A stretch of DNA of 64,000 bases from contig NC_061513.1 of the NCBI RefSeq assembly GCF_022539505.1, forward strand, positions 178,652,017 to 178,716,016, read 5' to 3'. The stretch's first letter is position 1, and each line of letters opens with the position of its first letter. Made by a program: the position numbers and the translations under genes. This stretch comes from Lolium rigidum (lineage: Eukaryota; Streptophyta; Magnoliopsida; Poales; Poaceae). Shown here one piece after another: positions 11,336 to 22,302 of the stretch. The notes beneath the pieces were generated by a model. The model did not search any database, was not told the origin of the DNA, and worked only from the letters and a program-made list of their open reading frames with translations.

Positions 11336-11618
11336 CATATTCTGGTCCTCCGATAGAGCCGAACAACACGTCGAATGGAGCTCCATACATGTGCAGATCT
11401 AGCATATGGCCGGTCTGGTTCAGGCTTCAGAGTTCAGAAAGATGACAGGAGGGCTTGCTCAACCAATGGAGTCCTGTCCATTTCCATCAGCGGCTAAGCT
11501 TGCCGATAGCAGCAATACGAAACCACTGTAATGAGAGTATGTCTATAAGGATAATATGGATCAGCAAACGTACATTAACGTCTTGAATGCCCTGCACCTG
11601 CATGTGTCCTTATGGTGG
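11336..11618. other. Unassigned spacer
   Basis: About 280 bp without credible ORFs or repeats. Confidence 0.5.
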
Positions 11619-11984
11619 TAAGGGCATCTCCAACCGGGCGATCCATCCCGCGCCCGCGCGTCCGGATGGGTCCAGCCGGACAAAAACCCGGCCGCCGCGC
11701 GGACCCATCCCTAAAACGGATGCCCGCGGCGTCCGGAACGACGCAAACCCGGCCCAAATCTTGGCCGGGTTTGCGTGGCCGCGGACGCGAAAGGCTGGTC
11801 GCTCGCGTCCGCCCGCTGTCCGCCCTGGCCCGCGTGTCATAGGCATAAATAATATGTTTCATTAAATAGAACTCATTACAAATTTTTTAGCTACTACTTC
11901 TATCCTATACGTACGGGGCCGGCGGCCTCGCCGGCGACTCCTCGCCGGCTCGCCGTCGGGGCCGTGGATTTCACTCGACGCGGG

Positions 11985-12790
11985 CGGCTCGTGCGCGTGA
12001 GGATTCCACTCCGGCTTCCTACGGGCTGGGTGGCGCGTCGGCGGCGGCGCGGGCGTCGGCGGCGGCGCGGGCGGCTTCGCGGGCCTCGGCGGCTTGGACG
12101 GAGGGCATCATCCTCCTCCTTTCCGCCGGGGCAGCTCGGGCGCGCTCGCGCTCCGCCTCCGAGGCGGAACCATCCGCTTCCCGCATAGCTCAAGCTCCTG
12201 CGGGCGGCGCGTTCCACGGCGGTGCGCGCCTCCGAGCGGACGCGGCCGGCTTTCGGGCCTCGTGGTTGCCCCGCCGCCGGCGCATGCGCTCTTGCCGGCC
12301 GCGCTCCGCCGACGCGAGCATCCTCCCGGGCGCGCCGCTCGGGCGGCGGCATCCGGATGAGGTCACGGGCTGCTCGCATAGCGAGCAGCTCGTTCTTCCG
12401 GCCGAGGAGGTCGCCTAGCGGCGGCGGCCGGCCCGCCGGATGCCCTCGTGCTCCTTCGTCACGCGCGTGAGGTCGGCGAGACGCTCCTCGATGGCGGCGT
12501 TGATGTTCGCCGGCGCGAGGTCCTCCGCGGCGACGGGCTCCTCCGCGGCGTCCGCCCCCTCCTCCACGGCCGCGTACCAGGCCGTCCGGGGTCTCGTGCC
12601 AGCCCTCCGCGGCCGCTTCCCCCATCTCCGCGTCACCGGCCTTCTTTGCCGCCGCCTCGGCAGCGACGCGGAGCGCCTCGTCGTCGGCGACCCACCGCGA
12701 GTCCGCGCGCTCCTCCTCGTCCGTCCGCGGGAACCTGGCCCGGGCGGCGAGGGAGAGCTTGGCCCATGTGGACTGAAGGGTGCGCGGCAT
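11985..12790 (-). pseudogene. MPRTL-family hypothetical protein, frameshifted
   Basis: It starts MPRTLQSTWAKLSLAARARFP and continues into an alanine/glutamate-rich helix region (VADDEALRVAAEAAAKKAG, EGWHETPDGL). After that the frame breaks. Homologous segments continue in shifted frames, including LGDLLGRKNELL and a conserved arginine-rich stretch. The copy at 17509-18251 preserves the same order (WHEAFNGLY, LGDLIGRKNELV), so the original protein was about 245 aa, charged and helical. No domain is recognised. A TATA box lies upstream at 12851-12859. Confidence 0.5.
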
Positions 12791-12850
12791 GGCGCCGGAG
12801 AAGGTGGAGGGGAAGAGAACGGTGATGCGGTCTGGGTGAGACCGCCGCCG

Positions 12851-12859
12851 TCTTTTATA
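12851..12859 (-). promoter_or_regulatory. TATA box of the MPRTL gene, copy 1
   Basis: The minus strand reads CCGCCGGCTATAAAAGACGG. The same block, CCGCCGGCTATAAAATACGG, precedes the gene of copy 2 at 17407-17426. Conservation in two diverged copies supports a core promoter. Confidence 0.55.
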
Positions 12860-12890
12860 GCCGGCGGTCTGTGTGGTCTGACTGTTCCCC

Positions 12891-12971
12891 TCGTTTTTTA
12901 TCAGACTTTGTAGCTTGTGATTGTAACCCTATTATTGAGTAATAAAGCTCCCGCCTTCTACGCAAAAAAAT
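12891..12971 (+). repeat. LINE 3' tail
   Basis: It ends AGTAATAAAGCTC...followed by a run of seven A, the form seen at the other LINE ends in this window (15790, 16200, 37890). No coding part precedes it. Confidence 0.45.
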
Positions 12972-12994
12972 ATAAAGCTAGACTGCTCTGGCTC

Positions 12995-13800
12995 AATTAG
13001 TTTCATTTTGTTTTGCTGGTTACCTCTGTAATGTAACGAGCCGAGCCGAGCAGGACATTACGGCAGACGGAAGAGGTCCAACACCTATGTGGACCCTTCT
13101 CTTCATTATGCGAAACTCTAAAAATGCACTACTTGCTATCACCACATTGCCCCCTCCTTCGTCACAATCCAGGGGCTGCTGATCCACTCTCAAACGCCAG
13201 CCAACCTGTTCTATGGACCCTCAAGCCGACGCAGATAAGCTGCAGTTTCTGCGTGACCTGAAGAATTACATTCAGATAAACCTTCAGCCGGCGATCCCTA
13301 TGTTTGTCACAGGAGATTTAACCTGATCGCGCAAGCCTTGGACAAGAATAACAACCGCGTCAACAGGCATACGATGGTGATCTTCGGGGCCTTCGTCAAT
13401 GATTTGCAACTAAAGGATCTGTACTTGCGTGGCCGGCGATACACTTGGAGCAGCAATGGTTCAACTTGATAGACTCCTGTTTAATGATGCTTCGAACAAC
13501 GCCTTCCCCAACTGTTCTATGCAAGCATTATCTACAAATCTCTCTGACCACTGTTATATGCAAGCTTGACGGCAATAAGTAGTTCAAATTCGTTTCATTT
13601 TTGTTTTGTTGGTTAGTGGTTACCGTGGTCAATAAGTAGTTCTCACAGGGGACCTAGGCGGAAGCATGATGTATGTGTGTATGCCAAGGAGAAATGGAGG
13701 AGATGAGTCCAATCGGGAGAGACGAGCAGAGCAGGACAGAACGGCAGAGTTTCAACCCCTGTATGAACATTTCTCTGCATTATGCACAACTCTAAAATTT
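12995..13800 (+). repeat. Diverged direct repeat around a LINE fragment
   Basis: 12995-13130 (TTTCATTTTGTTTTGCTGG, GAGCAGGACATTACGGCAG, CATTATGCGAAACTCTAAAA) recurs at 13590-13800 with insertions (GAGCAGGACAGAACGGCAG, CATTATGCACAACTCTAAAA). The LINE endonuclease relic lies between the two. Confidence 0.5.
13192..13565 (+). pseudogene. LINE ORF2 endonuclease domain relic
   Basis: Pieced together over small frame breaks, this encodes the AP-endonuclease (EEP) domain of a plant L1-type LINE. It shows YGP-type and LQFLRDL segments, a GDFNLI-like motif (one base short at about 13315), FVNDLQLKDLYLRGRRYTWSS, LDRLLF, and FPNCSMQALSTNLSDHC with the conserved SDHC end. Known role: nicking target DNA to start reverse transcription. 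Everything downstream of the endonuclease is missing, so it is a fragment. Confidence 0.7.
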
Positions 13801-15494
13801 TATATTGCTTAATTGTGTCTCTCTTTTTGAGAGAATCAAAGCTGGAAACATACATGAGGTCTCGTGTCGTCAAGAAAGAAAGTGTTATGTGCGTCTGGCC
13901 GCTTAGAATATGTTACGTACATATGCATCCGCAGTCAAAATCTGGAGATGATTAACACACCTCGTCTGCATACATCCGTAACCAATGTTGAAATAATTAG
14001 CATCTTTGAACTAATTCAGTAAAATAAACAGCATGACAGAACCATCACATACCTAAGCTAGACGTGCTGCAAAGTACCGTAGAAAATACTAGCAAATGTA
14101 TCCCATTGGTAAGGCATAATAGCAATTTGAAGGATGATGAACATGACGTAGGTAACGTCCAGCAGGATGATAGACAGTTGCGGTCTTGGCAGCAACATTG
14201 TCGTCAATGCTAGCAAAGATAGTCCGTGCAGTCGTTCGGTCGTCGAGGAAGTAGCGGGTCACTTCGCTTATCGCCTTTCAGAAACCTTATCGCCTTTCAT
14301 CCTCTCGGGAGTGGTGCTTTCAAACAAAAAAGAATTGCGACCATTGTCCATGCGGTGAGGAGGCAGATGTGATCATTAGGTATAGGCAGCATGTGTTTCT
14401 GTTTATATAGGCTCAAACATACAGTTTGTAGTAAAGACCAACGGAGGTTTAGATAAGTTTCGGGTTTTTCAGAGTACAGGCCTAATGTGTATTTTTAGCT
14501 GGGGCCTAAGATAAGGTGCTTCATAGGCCAAAAGTTTCAGTTTAATGAATTTTGTCGCTCCCCAATCCAGCCGGCTACATGGACCATGACGCCCATGAAA
14601 ACTCCCTTTTTACTCACCCATTTTTGTTCATCCAAAAAGCGGAAAAACCTATTTGTCGCCCATCTGCGGGGCAGATTAACGCCCGCCCACGTGCGGGAGC
14701 GACCGGGCCGTGGCCCATTAGGTTTGGTGTCTTTGTTTTTTGTTTTGTCTTCGGTTCTTTTCTGGTTCGGTCAGATTTCTGCCGGTTTTCACTTTTCTTT
14801 TTTACGTTTTTTACTTTTTTTTATCTTTTCTGGTTTTTTTTTGTTTTTTCATGTTTTCAAATTTCAAATTGAAGCAATTTTCAAAATTTTAACATATTTA
14901 ACATTAGAACAAATCTTGAATCTGAATAATTCCTTCAAATTTATACTTTTCAACTTCAAATATTTTAATAAGCTGAAAGGTTTCAAATCTTATTTTTTTC
15001 AAAAAAATCAATAGAAAAAATATTCGCAAAAGAACCTTTCCTTGGGCAGCTGGGCTGGTCCAACACACGCGCAACGAGGGAACCCTGCGTGCGCCCGCAC
15101 ACACAAGGCGCGGTATATAGTGCTCCCCAAAAAACTCACCCAGTGCAAATTTGTTGCGCCAAAAAGGTATAGTTTGTAAAATAAAATCAACGTAAATCAT
15201 GCACGTACATATAGGCTTGAATGCTTGATACTTTTGAGGGCAAATTTTCAGGGGAAAATATCCATGTATGTGGCCTCCATAAAAAAGAGAAATACTTAGC
15301 ATGCACGGTAAAAATCCTGTAATTTGGACTATTCATCCGGTACTTTATCTTTTTACCAAAGTTACATAATTTCGAATTTAAATTTGTAACTTAACATGCA
15401 CATACATGCATACATCCTCTACATGCAAGAATTTATTTCATACTTTTCCAATTTTATTAAGTATTTATTTCAAATTTACTACTCTTGTGGGATC
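13801..15494. other. Unassigned AT-rich region
   Basis: No credible gene. 14715-14870 is a T-rich low-complexity stretch after a GC-rich segment (GGGCCGTGGCCCATTAG), a pattern common in old grass transposons. ORFs here are low-complexity artefacts. Confidence 0.5.
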
Positions 15495-15840
15495 ACGAGT
15501 ACCCCTACCAAAAAATGGTGTTAGAGAACCAAGTTTAATAACTCCGAGGTGCTTCTAGCCGAAGTAACTCAAAGCATGCACCGGAGAGCAATCCTCGTGG
15601 ATGAGCCAGCGGCCGTGTTTCTTGATCGTGTTGATTTGGCATCAACTACTAGTCCAGGGGAACCTAACAAAATTGCTCATGAGCTAGCTAGAGATAGTTT
15701 CACTAATACAAATGCTTATAATTGGGCGTTATGACTTATGAGGTCCCTAACTCTCTTGTTACGAAACTCATAAATGGTGTAATTTTAGTTGGTGATTAAT
15801 AAAGCTCACAACAAACTGTTGTTTCCCTAAAAAAAAGAAG
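15495..15840 (+). pseudogene. LINE 3' end: RNase H remnant and poly(A)
   Basis: 15549-15734 encodes a fragment resembling the C-terminal RNase H-like domain of plant LINEs: MHRRAILVDEPAAVFLDRVDL, then NKIAHELARDSF, the family NxxAHxLA motif. After a frame slip the family end (VPNSLVTKLINGVILVGD) is readable up to 15800. AATAAAG at about 15800 and a run of eight A at 15828-15835 form the 3' terminus. No reverse transcriptase is present, so it is 5'-truncated, the usual fate of LINE copies. Confidence 0.65.
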
Positions 15841-16084
15841 ACCTAAATAACAACAGAGGTTTAGAGAGGTTTAGAGAAAAGTGTGACAAATTATAAAGTT
15901 CAGGCGATCACCATGGTTCAGATAAGTTGAACTACGAGCAACACCGTTAGCTTCGACGTATGAATCTTTTTTCTCGTGAACACACGGTGGCAAAACAAAG
16001 TCGTTGGAGCTCGCCTTGATTTTCGTCAGAATGCTACTAAAACTTCCCAAGCCGGTGCTCCCATACTTGATATAACTTCAGGGC

Positions 16085-16235
16085 AATCGGACACGGAGCA
16101 TACCTAGGTCATCCACCAAAGCTAAAGCTTCCTGGCACGCAATGGCCTCTTCCTCTCTACAGACTGCTGCTATCGCTATGTATCCCTTTGTTTGTGAGAT
16201 CAATAAAGTGACTTCTTGTTCCCTAAAAAAAATAA
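16085..16235. pseudogene. 5'-inverted LINE fragment
   Basis: The minus strand of about 16085-16165 encodes an RNase H segment (EEEAIACQEALALVDDLGMLRVRLP). The plus strand of 16166-16235 reads a LINE 3' tail (ATCAATAAAG...TTCCCT plus A-run). Head-to-head halves of one element are typical of twin-primed LINE insertion. Confidence 0.5.
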
Positions 16236-16972
16236 AAAAATCGTAAGTTAAGCGTTGTGGGTACCTGTAAATTTTTATTAATGTATAGTTGTTTTTAGTG
16301 TAGTCCACAAATTAATATTTATTTTTGAATTTTTACGGATACATAGTGAGAATCTATATGTGGTTTTGAAAGATATGATGAAATTTTGAAACTCTCAAAA
16401 TATGTTGTTACAACAATGAAAACGGGAATTAAGCTCAGACTCAGTCACATCCTAGATCGTTGGATTCTGATTTGCTATAGGATTCGGTTTTTTCCAGGTC
16501 GGTTGTTTTTCGGCCTGCTTAGTGGTGCATGTTGTTTTCCCTCTCGTTTTCTCATTTTTTTTATTAGGAGCTTTTAGCTAGATGGGCTCTGTATTTTTGG
16601 CCTTATACTGGGTCCTTCTCTCGTTTTCTTATCACTTTTCTTGTCGTTTGACTGAAGCAAGTTTTTTGAGATGTTGAACACATTTTCTTTTTGTTATGGC
16701 TTGAAAGTGTCAATATGTTTTTCAGTGGAACAAGTCTTCTACAATAGTGATCATCTGATGTAAGATAGAAGTATTTTTGTTTTATGTTATGTGGAGGTTT
16801 TGATCGTACTGTTCTCTTATTCTCTTTTTCATACGGAAGATATCTTATTCTCTCTAATGATAGGTTCGGGATGGTGATGCAGAGGCCATGTTACTCATGG
16901 GACTCCTCTAATAATAGGTTCGGGATGGTGATGCAGAGGACTCCTTTTCGCATTCAAGTCTACTGGTGACCT
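16236..16972. other. Unassigned region with a short direct repeat
   Basis: No gene seen. ATAGGTTCGGGATGGTGATG occurs at about 16860 and 16914, a short local duplication. The right edge is the degenerate TSD of MULE-1. Confidence 0.5.
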
Positions 16973-16981
16973 TTTATTTAT

Positions 16982-17100
16982 GAGAGAATAGCTAAAATAC
17001 CACAGTTAAAACCGAACACGCAAAAATACCGCTAGTGAAAACCAACTTGACAAAAATAACACTCATCTCCCAGTTTTTCAGGCCAAATTAACACTACCGT
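16982..17100 (+). repeat. Left TIR of MULE-1
   Basis: It matches the reverse complement of 35821-35940 with scattered differences and contains repeated AAAATACC/AAAATAAC units. Confidence 0.85.
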
Positions 17101-17413
17101 CACATGTTAAAGGAACTTTGTGAGTCAATACCCAAACGGACGCGTTGGACCGTTTGGGTGGCCGCGCGGACACGCGGACGCCGCGCGTCCGCGTGTCCGT
17201 TTCAGTCGCACGCTGCGCTCAACGCGGCGACCCATAGACCCGCCACGTGGTTCGTCTTCCCTGGGCGGCGCTGCGCCATGGCAGGCCTCGACGGGACAGC
17301 AATGGCGGGCGTGAGAACGCGCGGGAAAGTTCCCGCGCGCACCAGGGTTCCTGCACGCGGGAAAAGGCCTAGGGCGCGCGCTCGCGCCCAAGTTTCCCGC
17401 CAAGGCCGCCGGC

Positions 17414-17420
17414 TATAAAA
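17414..17420 (+). promoter_or_regulatory. TATA box of the MPRTL gene, copy 2
   Basis: TATAAAA within a 20-base block shared with copy 1, about 90 bp upstream of the ATG at 17509. Confidence 0.55.
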
Positions 17421-17508
17421 TACGGCGCGCGCGGTCTCACATACCTCACCCGCTCCGCCGTCATCTACCCCCTCTACCTTCTCCGATGCCCTCTCCTCCT
17501 CCATCGCC

Positions 17509-18251
17509 ATGCCACGCACCCTGTAGACCACGTGGGCCAAGCTCTCCCTCGACGCCCACGCTAGGTTCCCACGAACGGAGGATGAAGAGCGCAGGACGCG
17601 CGGTGGGTCGCCGACGACGAGGCGATCCGCGTCGCGGCCGAGGGGGTGGCGAAGAAGGCAGAGGACGCGGAGCTGGTGGAGGTGGCCGCGGATGGCTGGC
17701 ACGAGGCCTTCAACGGCTTGTACGAGGCTGCGGAGGAGGGACCGGACCCGCCACCGAGGGAAGCGGATGCCGTCGCGGCCACCGACGGGGAGGAGGCCGT
17801 CCACGACTGCGAGATGGCGAAGTTCAATGTCGCCATCGAGGAGCACGAGGCCTCCGTCTGGGCCGGTCGCCGCTGTTTAGGCGACCTCATCGGCCGGAAG
17901 AACGAGCTCGTCGCTCAGCAAGCAGCCCGCTGCCTCCTCCAGCTGCCCTCGCCTGACCGGCGCGCCCATGAGGAGGCTCCGGAGGCGGAGCTCGGGCGCC
18001 AAGAGCGCCGGCGTCGTCAACAGGAGAACCACGATTCCCAGGATGTCGGCCGCGTCCGCCTCGAGGCACGGGACATGGTCGAACGCGCCGAGCGCGTTGT
18101 CTGGGACCTCGGGTCGTGGGGGAAGCGGGCTGTGACGCTGCAGGAGGCGGAGCGCGAGCGCGCCGAAGCTGCGAGGAGGGACAGAAGGAGTGCGGACCTG
18201 AAGGACGCGAAGGAACGCCGGCGGGCGGCCGCCTCCGGACCATCCAGCTGA
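17509..18251 (+). pseudogene. MPRTL-family hypothetical protein, copy 2
   Basis: ATG at 17509 gives MPRTL followed by TAG (copy 1 has CAG, Gln). The homologous frame then continues (TWAKLSLDAHARFPRT), slips near 17600, and runs openly to 18251. That last part is 201 aa from 17646, including ADGWHEAFNGLYEAAEEG, AIEEHEASVWAGRRCLGDLIGRKNELV, RVRLEARDMVERAERVVWDL and an Arg/Glu/Ala-rich end. It is predicted helical and possibly coiled-coil, with no recognised domain and no membrane segment. The shared order with copy 1 marks it as the cargo gene of this element family. Function unknown. Confidence 0.5.
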
Positions 18252-19053
18252 TAAAGCTGGAGTGGAATCCTCACGCGTACAAGCCACCCTCGTAGAGTGA
18301 AATCCATGGCCCCGGCGGCGAGGCCCCGGCGAGGCCCTACGTAGCTAGGCTAGTAGTAGTAGGTAGTATTAAGATAAATGTAATATGTTTAATTTTAATA
18401 AAAATGAAATTATGTCCCTATGATACGGGGCCAGGGGAGGACACGAGCGGCCAGCGATCGGCGTCCGCGGCCACACAAACCTGGCCCAGACTTTCACCGG
18501 GTTTGGCTCTTCCCAGACGCCGCATCCATCCGCATTTTTTAGGCCACGTTTTTGTATGTTTTGACCCATCCAGAAGCGCGGGTGCAGGATGGGTCGCCGC
18601 GTTGGAGCCCTTAGTACCCTATCAGTTATTTGGTATTCTTGAATTAGAGCATCTCTAACAGAGCCCGTAAACGGGCCAAAATCGAATAATAACCGCCAGT
18701 TTACGGGTTCGGGCTGAAATTTGGCGCCGATCAGTGACCGTAAAAGGGCCAAAACCGAAAAACTTTTTTCGGGCCGAGACCGAAAACTCAAAACGGCCTG
18801 TATTTGTAGGGGTCGATCGAGTGAACCGAACGCTCGATCCCTATCTAGGGCGCAATAAAATTTCAGCTGACGCAACGGCTCGCTCGCTCCTTTCCCGTGC
18901 CGCCACCACACTCCGCCGCCGCCCCGCCCGATTCGCCCGAGCCCCGCATCCCGGAGGTAGCGCCGGTCGCCCCGCACTCCGCTCGCTGTTCCTCGCCCAA
19001 CTCCGGCTGCCGCCCCCACCGCCGCCGCGGCCGCCGCTCCGTCCGAATCGAGG

Positions 19054-19440
19054 ATGAGCTCGTGCGACGAGTTCGATCTATCGGATTCGTCGAGCTCCGA
19101 CGATTCCGACCTCGACGAGCTGCTCCAGGACGACGAGATGGAGGCCACCATGCTCCTCCTGTCTGTCAAGGACCTGGAGGACCGCGCGAAGCTGCTGAAT
19201 CGGAGGCGCGGCTCCGTGTTCGGCCGGAACCACATCCAGCGGAATCGCCTCCTCGGCCACGAGCAGCTGATGGAGGACTACTTCGCTGAGGTACCTACCT
19301 ATCCTCCCCATCTGTTCCGTAGGAGGTATGGCAGCGACATGGCCGTCGCCTTTGATCCTACCATTCCATTCATTTGTTTGTCACATGTATCATTGTTGAG
19401 ACATTTGTGCATTTCTCCAATTTTCCCCAAGTTGTTGTAA
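19054..19440 (+). pseudogene. Harbinger transposase N-terminal fragment
   Basis: It starts MSSCDEFDLSDSSSSDDSD, an acidic serine-rich N-terminus, followed by LLNRRRGSVFGRNHIQRNR, LLGHEQLMEDYFAEVPTYPP and LFRRRY. That pattern (charged GR..xxRxR, GHE.L..DYF, YP..FRRR) is the typical start of plant PIF/Harbinger transposases, ahead of the DDE catalytic domain. After FRRRYGSDMA the protein loses similarity; the rest of the transposase, including all catalytic residues, is missing. Known role of the intact protein: cutting and joining at the TIRs. Confidence 0.7.
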
Positions 19441-19626
19441 TTTGGTTGAGACATTTTACATTTCTTCAATTTTCCCAAAACTGTTGTAATAATTTGGTTC
19501 AGACAATTTTTTATGCGTTGTAATAATTTGAATGATTATTTGATGAATTATGATAGATTATTGTATGTGTTGCATATGAATTCTATGAAAAACCCTGCAT
19601 TTTTACGGGTTCGGAACCCGCAGGCG

Positions 19627-21158
19627 TGATACGTCTCCAACGTACCTATAATTTCTGATGTTCCATTCTTGTTTTATGACAATACTTACATGTTTTGCTT
19701 GCACTTTATAATGTTTTTATGCATTTTCCGGAACTAACCTATTAATGAGATGCCGAAGGGCCAGTTGTTGTTTTCTGTTGTTTTTGGTTCCAGAAAGGCT
19801 GTTCGGGCAATATTCTCGGAATTCGACGAAACGAAGACCCAACATCTTATTTTTCCCGGAACCTTCCAGAAAGTCAGAGGGGGACCAGAGGGGTGCCCTA
19901 GGGGCCCCACACGTGTGGGCCGCGCGGGCTCCACCACGGCCGCGCCAGCCCTAGTGTGAGGAGCCCCCGTGGCCCCTCCGACTCCGCCTCTTCGCCTATT
20001 TAAGCCGTCCCGACCTAAAACGCGACACCAATTGACGAAACTCCAGGAAAGACTCCGGGGCGCCGCCGCCATCGCGAAACTCCGTTTCGGGGGACGAAGT
20101 CTCTGTTCCGGCACCCTGCCGGGACGGGGAAGTGCCCCGGAAGCCATCTCCATCAACGCCATCGCCTCCATCATGCTCCGTGAGTAGTTCCCCCATGGAC
20201 TACGGGTTCTAGCCGTAGCTAGTTGGTATTCTCTCCCCTATGTACTTCAATACAATGATCTCATGAGCTGCCTTACATGATTGAGATTCATCCGATGTAA
20301 TCGGTGTTGTGTTTGTCGGGATCCGATGGATTGTTACATTATGATTAGTCTATCTATAAAGTTTGTGAAGTTATTGTTGCTGCAATCTTGTTGTGTTTAA
20401 TGCTTGTCACTAGGGCCCGAGTGGCATGATCTTAGATTTAAGCTCTATACTTATTGCTTAGATTGTATCTACAAGTTGTTTGCACATGTCTATGTCCGGA
20501 ACCAAAGGCCCCAAAGTGACGAAGTTGGGACAAGCTGGAGGGAAAGGCTTAGGTATGAGGATCACATGTTTTCACGGAGTGTTAATGCTTTGCTCCGGTG
20601 CTCTATTAAAAGGAGTACCTTAATTTCCGATAGATTCCCTAGAGGCCCGGCTGCCACCGGCTGGTAGGACAAAAGATGTTGTACAAGTTTCTCATTGCGA
20701 GCACGTATGACTATATATGGAAAACATGCCTACATGATTAATGATCTTGATGTTCTGTCTTAATGCTATTTCAATCCTATCAATTGCCCAACTGTAATTT
20801 GTTCACCCAACACTTGTTATTGGAGAGTTACCACTAGTGTAGATAGCTGGGAACCTTGGTCCATCTCTCATCATCATATACTCGTTCTATATGTCATTGG
20901 AAGTAGTATCAACTATTTTCTGGTGGCACTGCCTCTGTGTTACTATTACTGTTGTTGTGTTACTGTTACTATTGCTCTCATATCACTGCTGCTTTCACAT
21001 CACCCCTGTTACTAGTGTTTTTCCAGGTGCAGCTGAATTGACAACTCAGTTGTTAAGGCTTATAAGTATTCTTTACCTCCCCTTGTGTCGAATCAATAAA
21101 TTTGGGTTTTACTTCCCTCGAAGACTCATTTGCGATCCCCTATACTTGTGGGTTATCA
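19627..21158 (+). repeat. 5' LTR of element B
   Basis: 1532 bp starting TGATACGTC and ending GGGTTATCA. A GC-rich segment around 19860-20150 is followed by promoter-like CCTATTTAAG at about 19996. Reading frames inside it are not genes. Confidence 0.92.
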
Positions 21159-21169
21159 AGACTATTTTT

Positions 21170-21188
21170 ACGGCGCCGTTGCTCGGGA
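21170..21188 (+). other. Degenerate primer-binding site of B
   Basis: It reads ACGGCGCCGTTGCTCGGGA, against TGGCGCCGTTGCCGGGGA in D. The two changes next to CTG/TGC could be sequence errors. Confidence 0.6.
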
Positions 21189-21248
21189 GGCATAGCTCTA
21201 CTCATAAGTTCACCTGGGGAGTACACTCTACCTCTCTCTCTATTTTTG

Positions 21249-21353
21249 TTTTGCTTAGTTTACTTTTGTCTAGTTTATTTGTGCTTAGTTTATTTCTGTC
21301 TAGTATTATTTTGCTTAGTTTACTTTCGTCTAGTTTATTTTTGTCTTGTTTTA
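21249..21353 (+). repeat. 15-bp tandem repeat in the leader of B
   Basis: Seven units of the type TTTTGCTTAGTTTAC / TTTTGTCTAGTTTAT. The same array is in D at 48105-48209. Confidence 0.8.
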
Positions 21354-21416
21354 TTTTCCTCATATACCCGAAAATCCATAAAAATTTGAAAAACCGAAAA
21401 ATTAAAAACTGCTATT

Positions 21417-22302
21417 ATGGGAGAACCTAGAACCTATTTGGAGCTTATTTAATTATATTATAATTATAGAGAATCAAGAACGGGTAAAGTTATGAGTGTT
21501 GTGATAGAAAAATTGAATACAATTGCTAAAATCTTGCTTAAACGCCATGATATAAACTGTTGCTCTAAACAGGATACTAAACATCTTAAATTTCAATGTG
21601 GCTTTAGTGAAGAAGTTTTAATTAAGAACTATAATTGGAATAGCTATATTCATTTTGGTTTCGAAGAAGTAGAACAATTTGTTTTGTTTATGGGAGCTTC
21701 TGAGATAGAATCCTTCATTGCTAAAAATTATGAAACTTGTGTTGTTTGTAAGGACCTTAAAGATTATGTCTCTTCTATTCTTAATTTTTGCATAGAAAGC
21801 TACGGTGATAATCCTTATATCATTGATTATAAAGAGAGACTCATTAATGCACAAGAATGCACTCACAATTTGCAGGAACCAGTGGAAGAAGAAATTGATG
21901 AACCAGAAAGCTCATTGGATGAAAAGGAGTTGGAAATTGATGAACCTGAAAGCTCATTGGATGAAAAAGAAGAGGAGAGTGATGAACAAAAGGAGGAAGA
22001 ATGGATTAGCTACCCATGCCGACCTTCTAATGAGAGTAACTCTTTATCTCTTACACTATTTGATTGTCCCCCATGCTTACCAAAGGAGGATGAATGTTAT
22101 GTTCCTGTGGATTCTCTTGAAATATTCCCTATGAGTAAAACTTGTGAGAATAATTATGCTATTGTTATTCATGATAATCCATGCTATTTTGATAAATCTT
22201 ATGATAATGCTTTGTTTGTGCCTGATGTCGAAATGCATGGTACTAAAGAGTTTTGTTTAGCAAATGTTTATGATAAATCTCTAGATGATGGTCCTATGTT
22301 AC
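21417..22302 (+). pseudogene. Unrecognised ORF of element B, first part
   Basis: Begins at ATG 21417, homologous to the D ORF start at 48272. TAA stands at codon 12 where D has GAA. The frame is then open to the copia insertion at 22303. The protein has an N-terminal region with CCSKQDTKHLKFQCGF and EQFVLFM, then two copies of a short acidic repeat (EIDEPESSLDEKE; D has one) and a highly acidic stretch, then YPC.PSNESNSLSLTLFDCPPCLPKEDECYVP with several cysteines. It resembles no gag, protease or polymerase domain I know. It continues at 28683 after the copia element. Confidence 0.6.

Larger units (their letters stand above)
11622..12890 (-). mobile_element. TIR-type element with MPRTL-family ORF, copy 1
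   Basis: It starts GGGCATCTCCAACCGGGCGA after TAA (11619-11621). The gene runs on the minus strand from 12790. The far end is not seen; a LINE 3' tail follows at about 12891, so the element is probably truncated. A related copy in the opposite orientation lies at 17109-18610. Very GC-rich. Confidence 0.6.
17109..18610 (+). mobile_element. TIR-type element with MPRTL-family ORF, copy 2
   Basis: The right end GGGTCGCCGCGTTGGAGCCC mirrors the start of copy 1 at 11622, with a small deletion. TTA lies on both sides (17106-17108 and 18611-18613). The left terminus is degenerate. It is inserted inside MULE-1 just after the left TIR. It shares TATA box, ORF and 3' region with copy 1, in opposite orientation. 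Confidence 0.6.

Noticed and set aside
21102..21389. Hydrophobic ORF with FCLVY repeats, looks like a membrane protein
   Set aside because: Produced by a 15-bp T-rich tandem repeat in the leader of B; in D the same array gives the same artefact.
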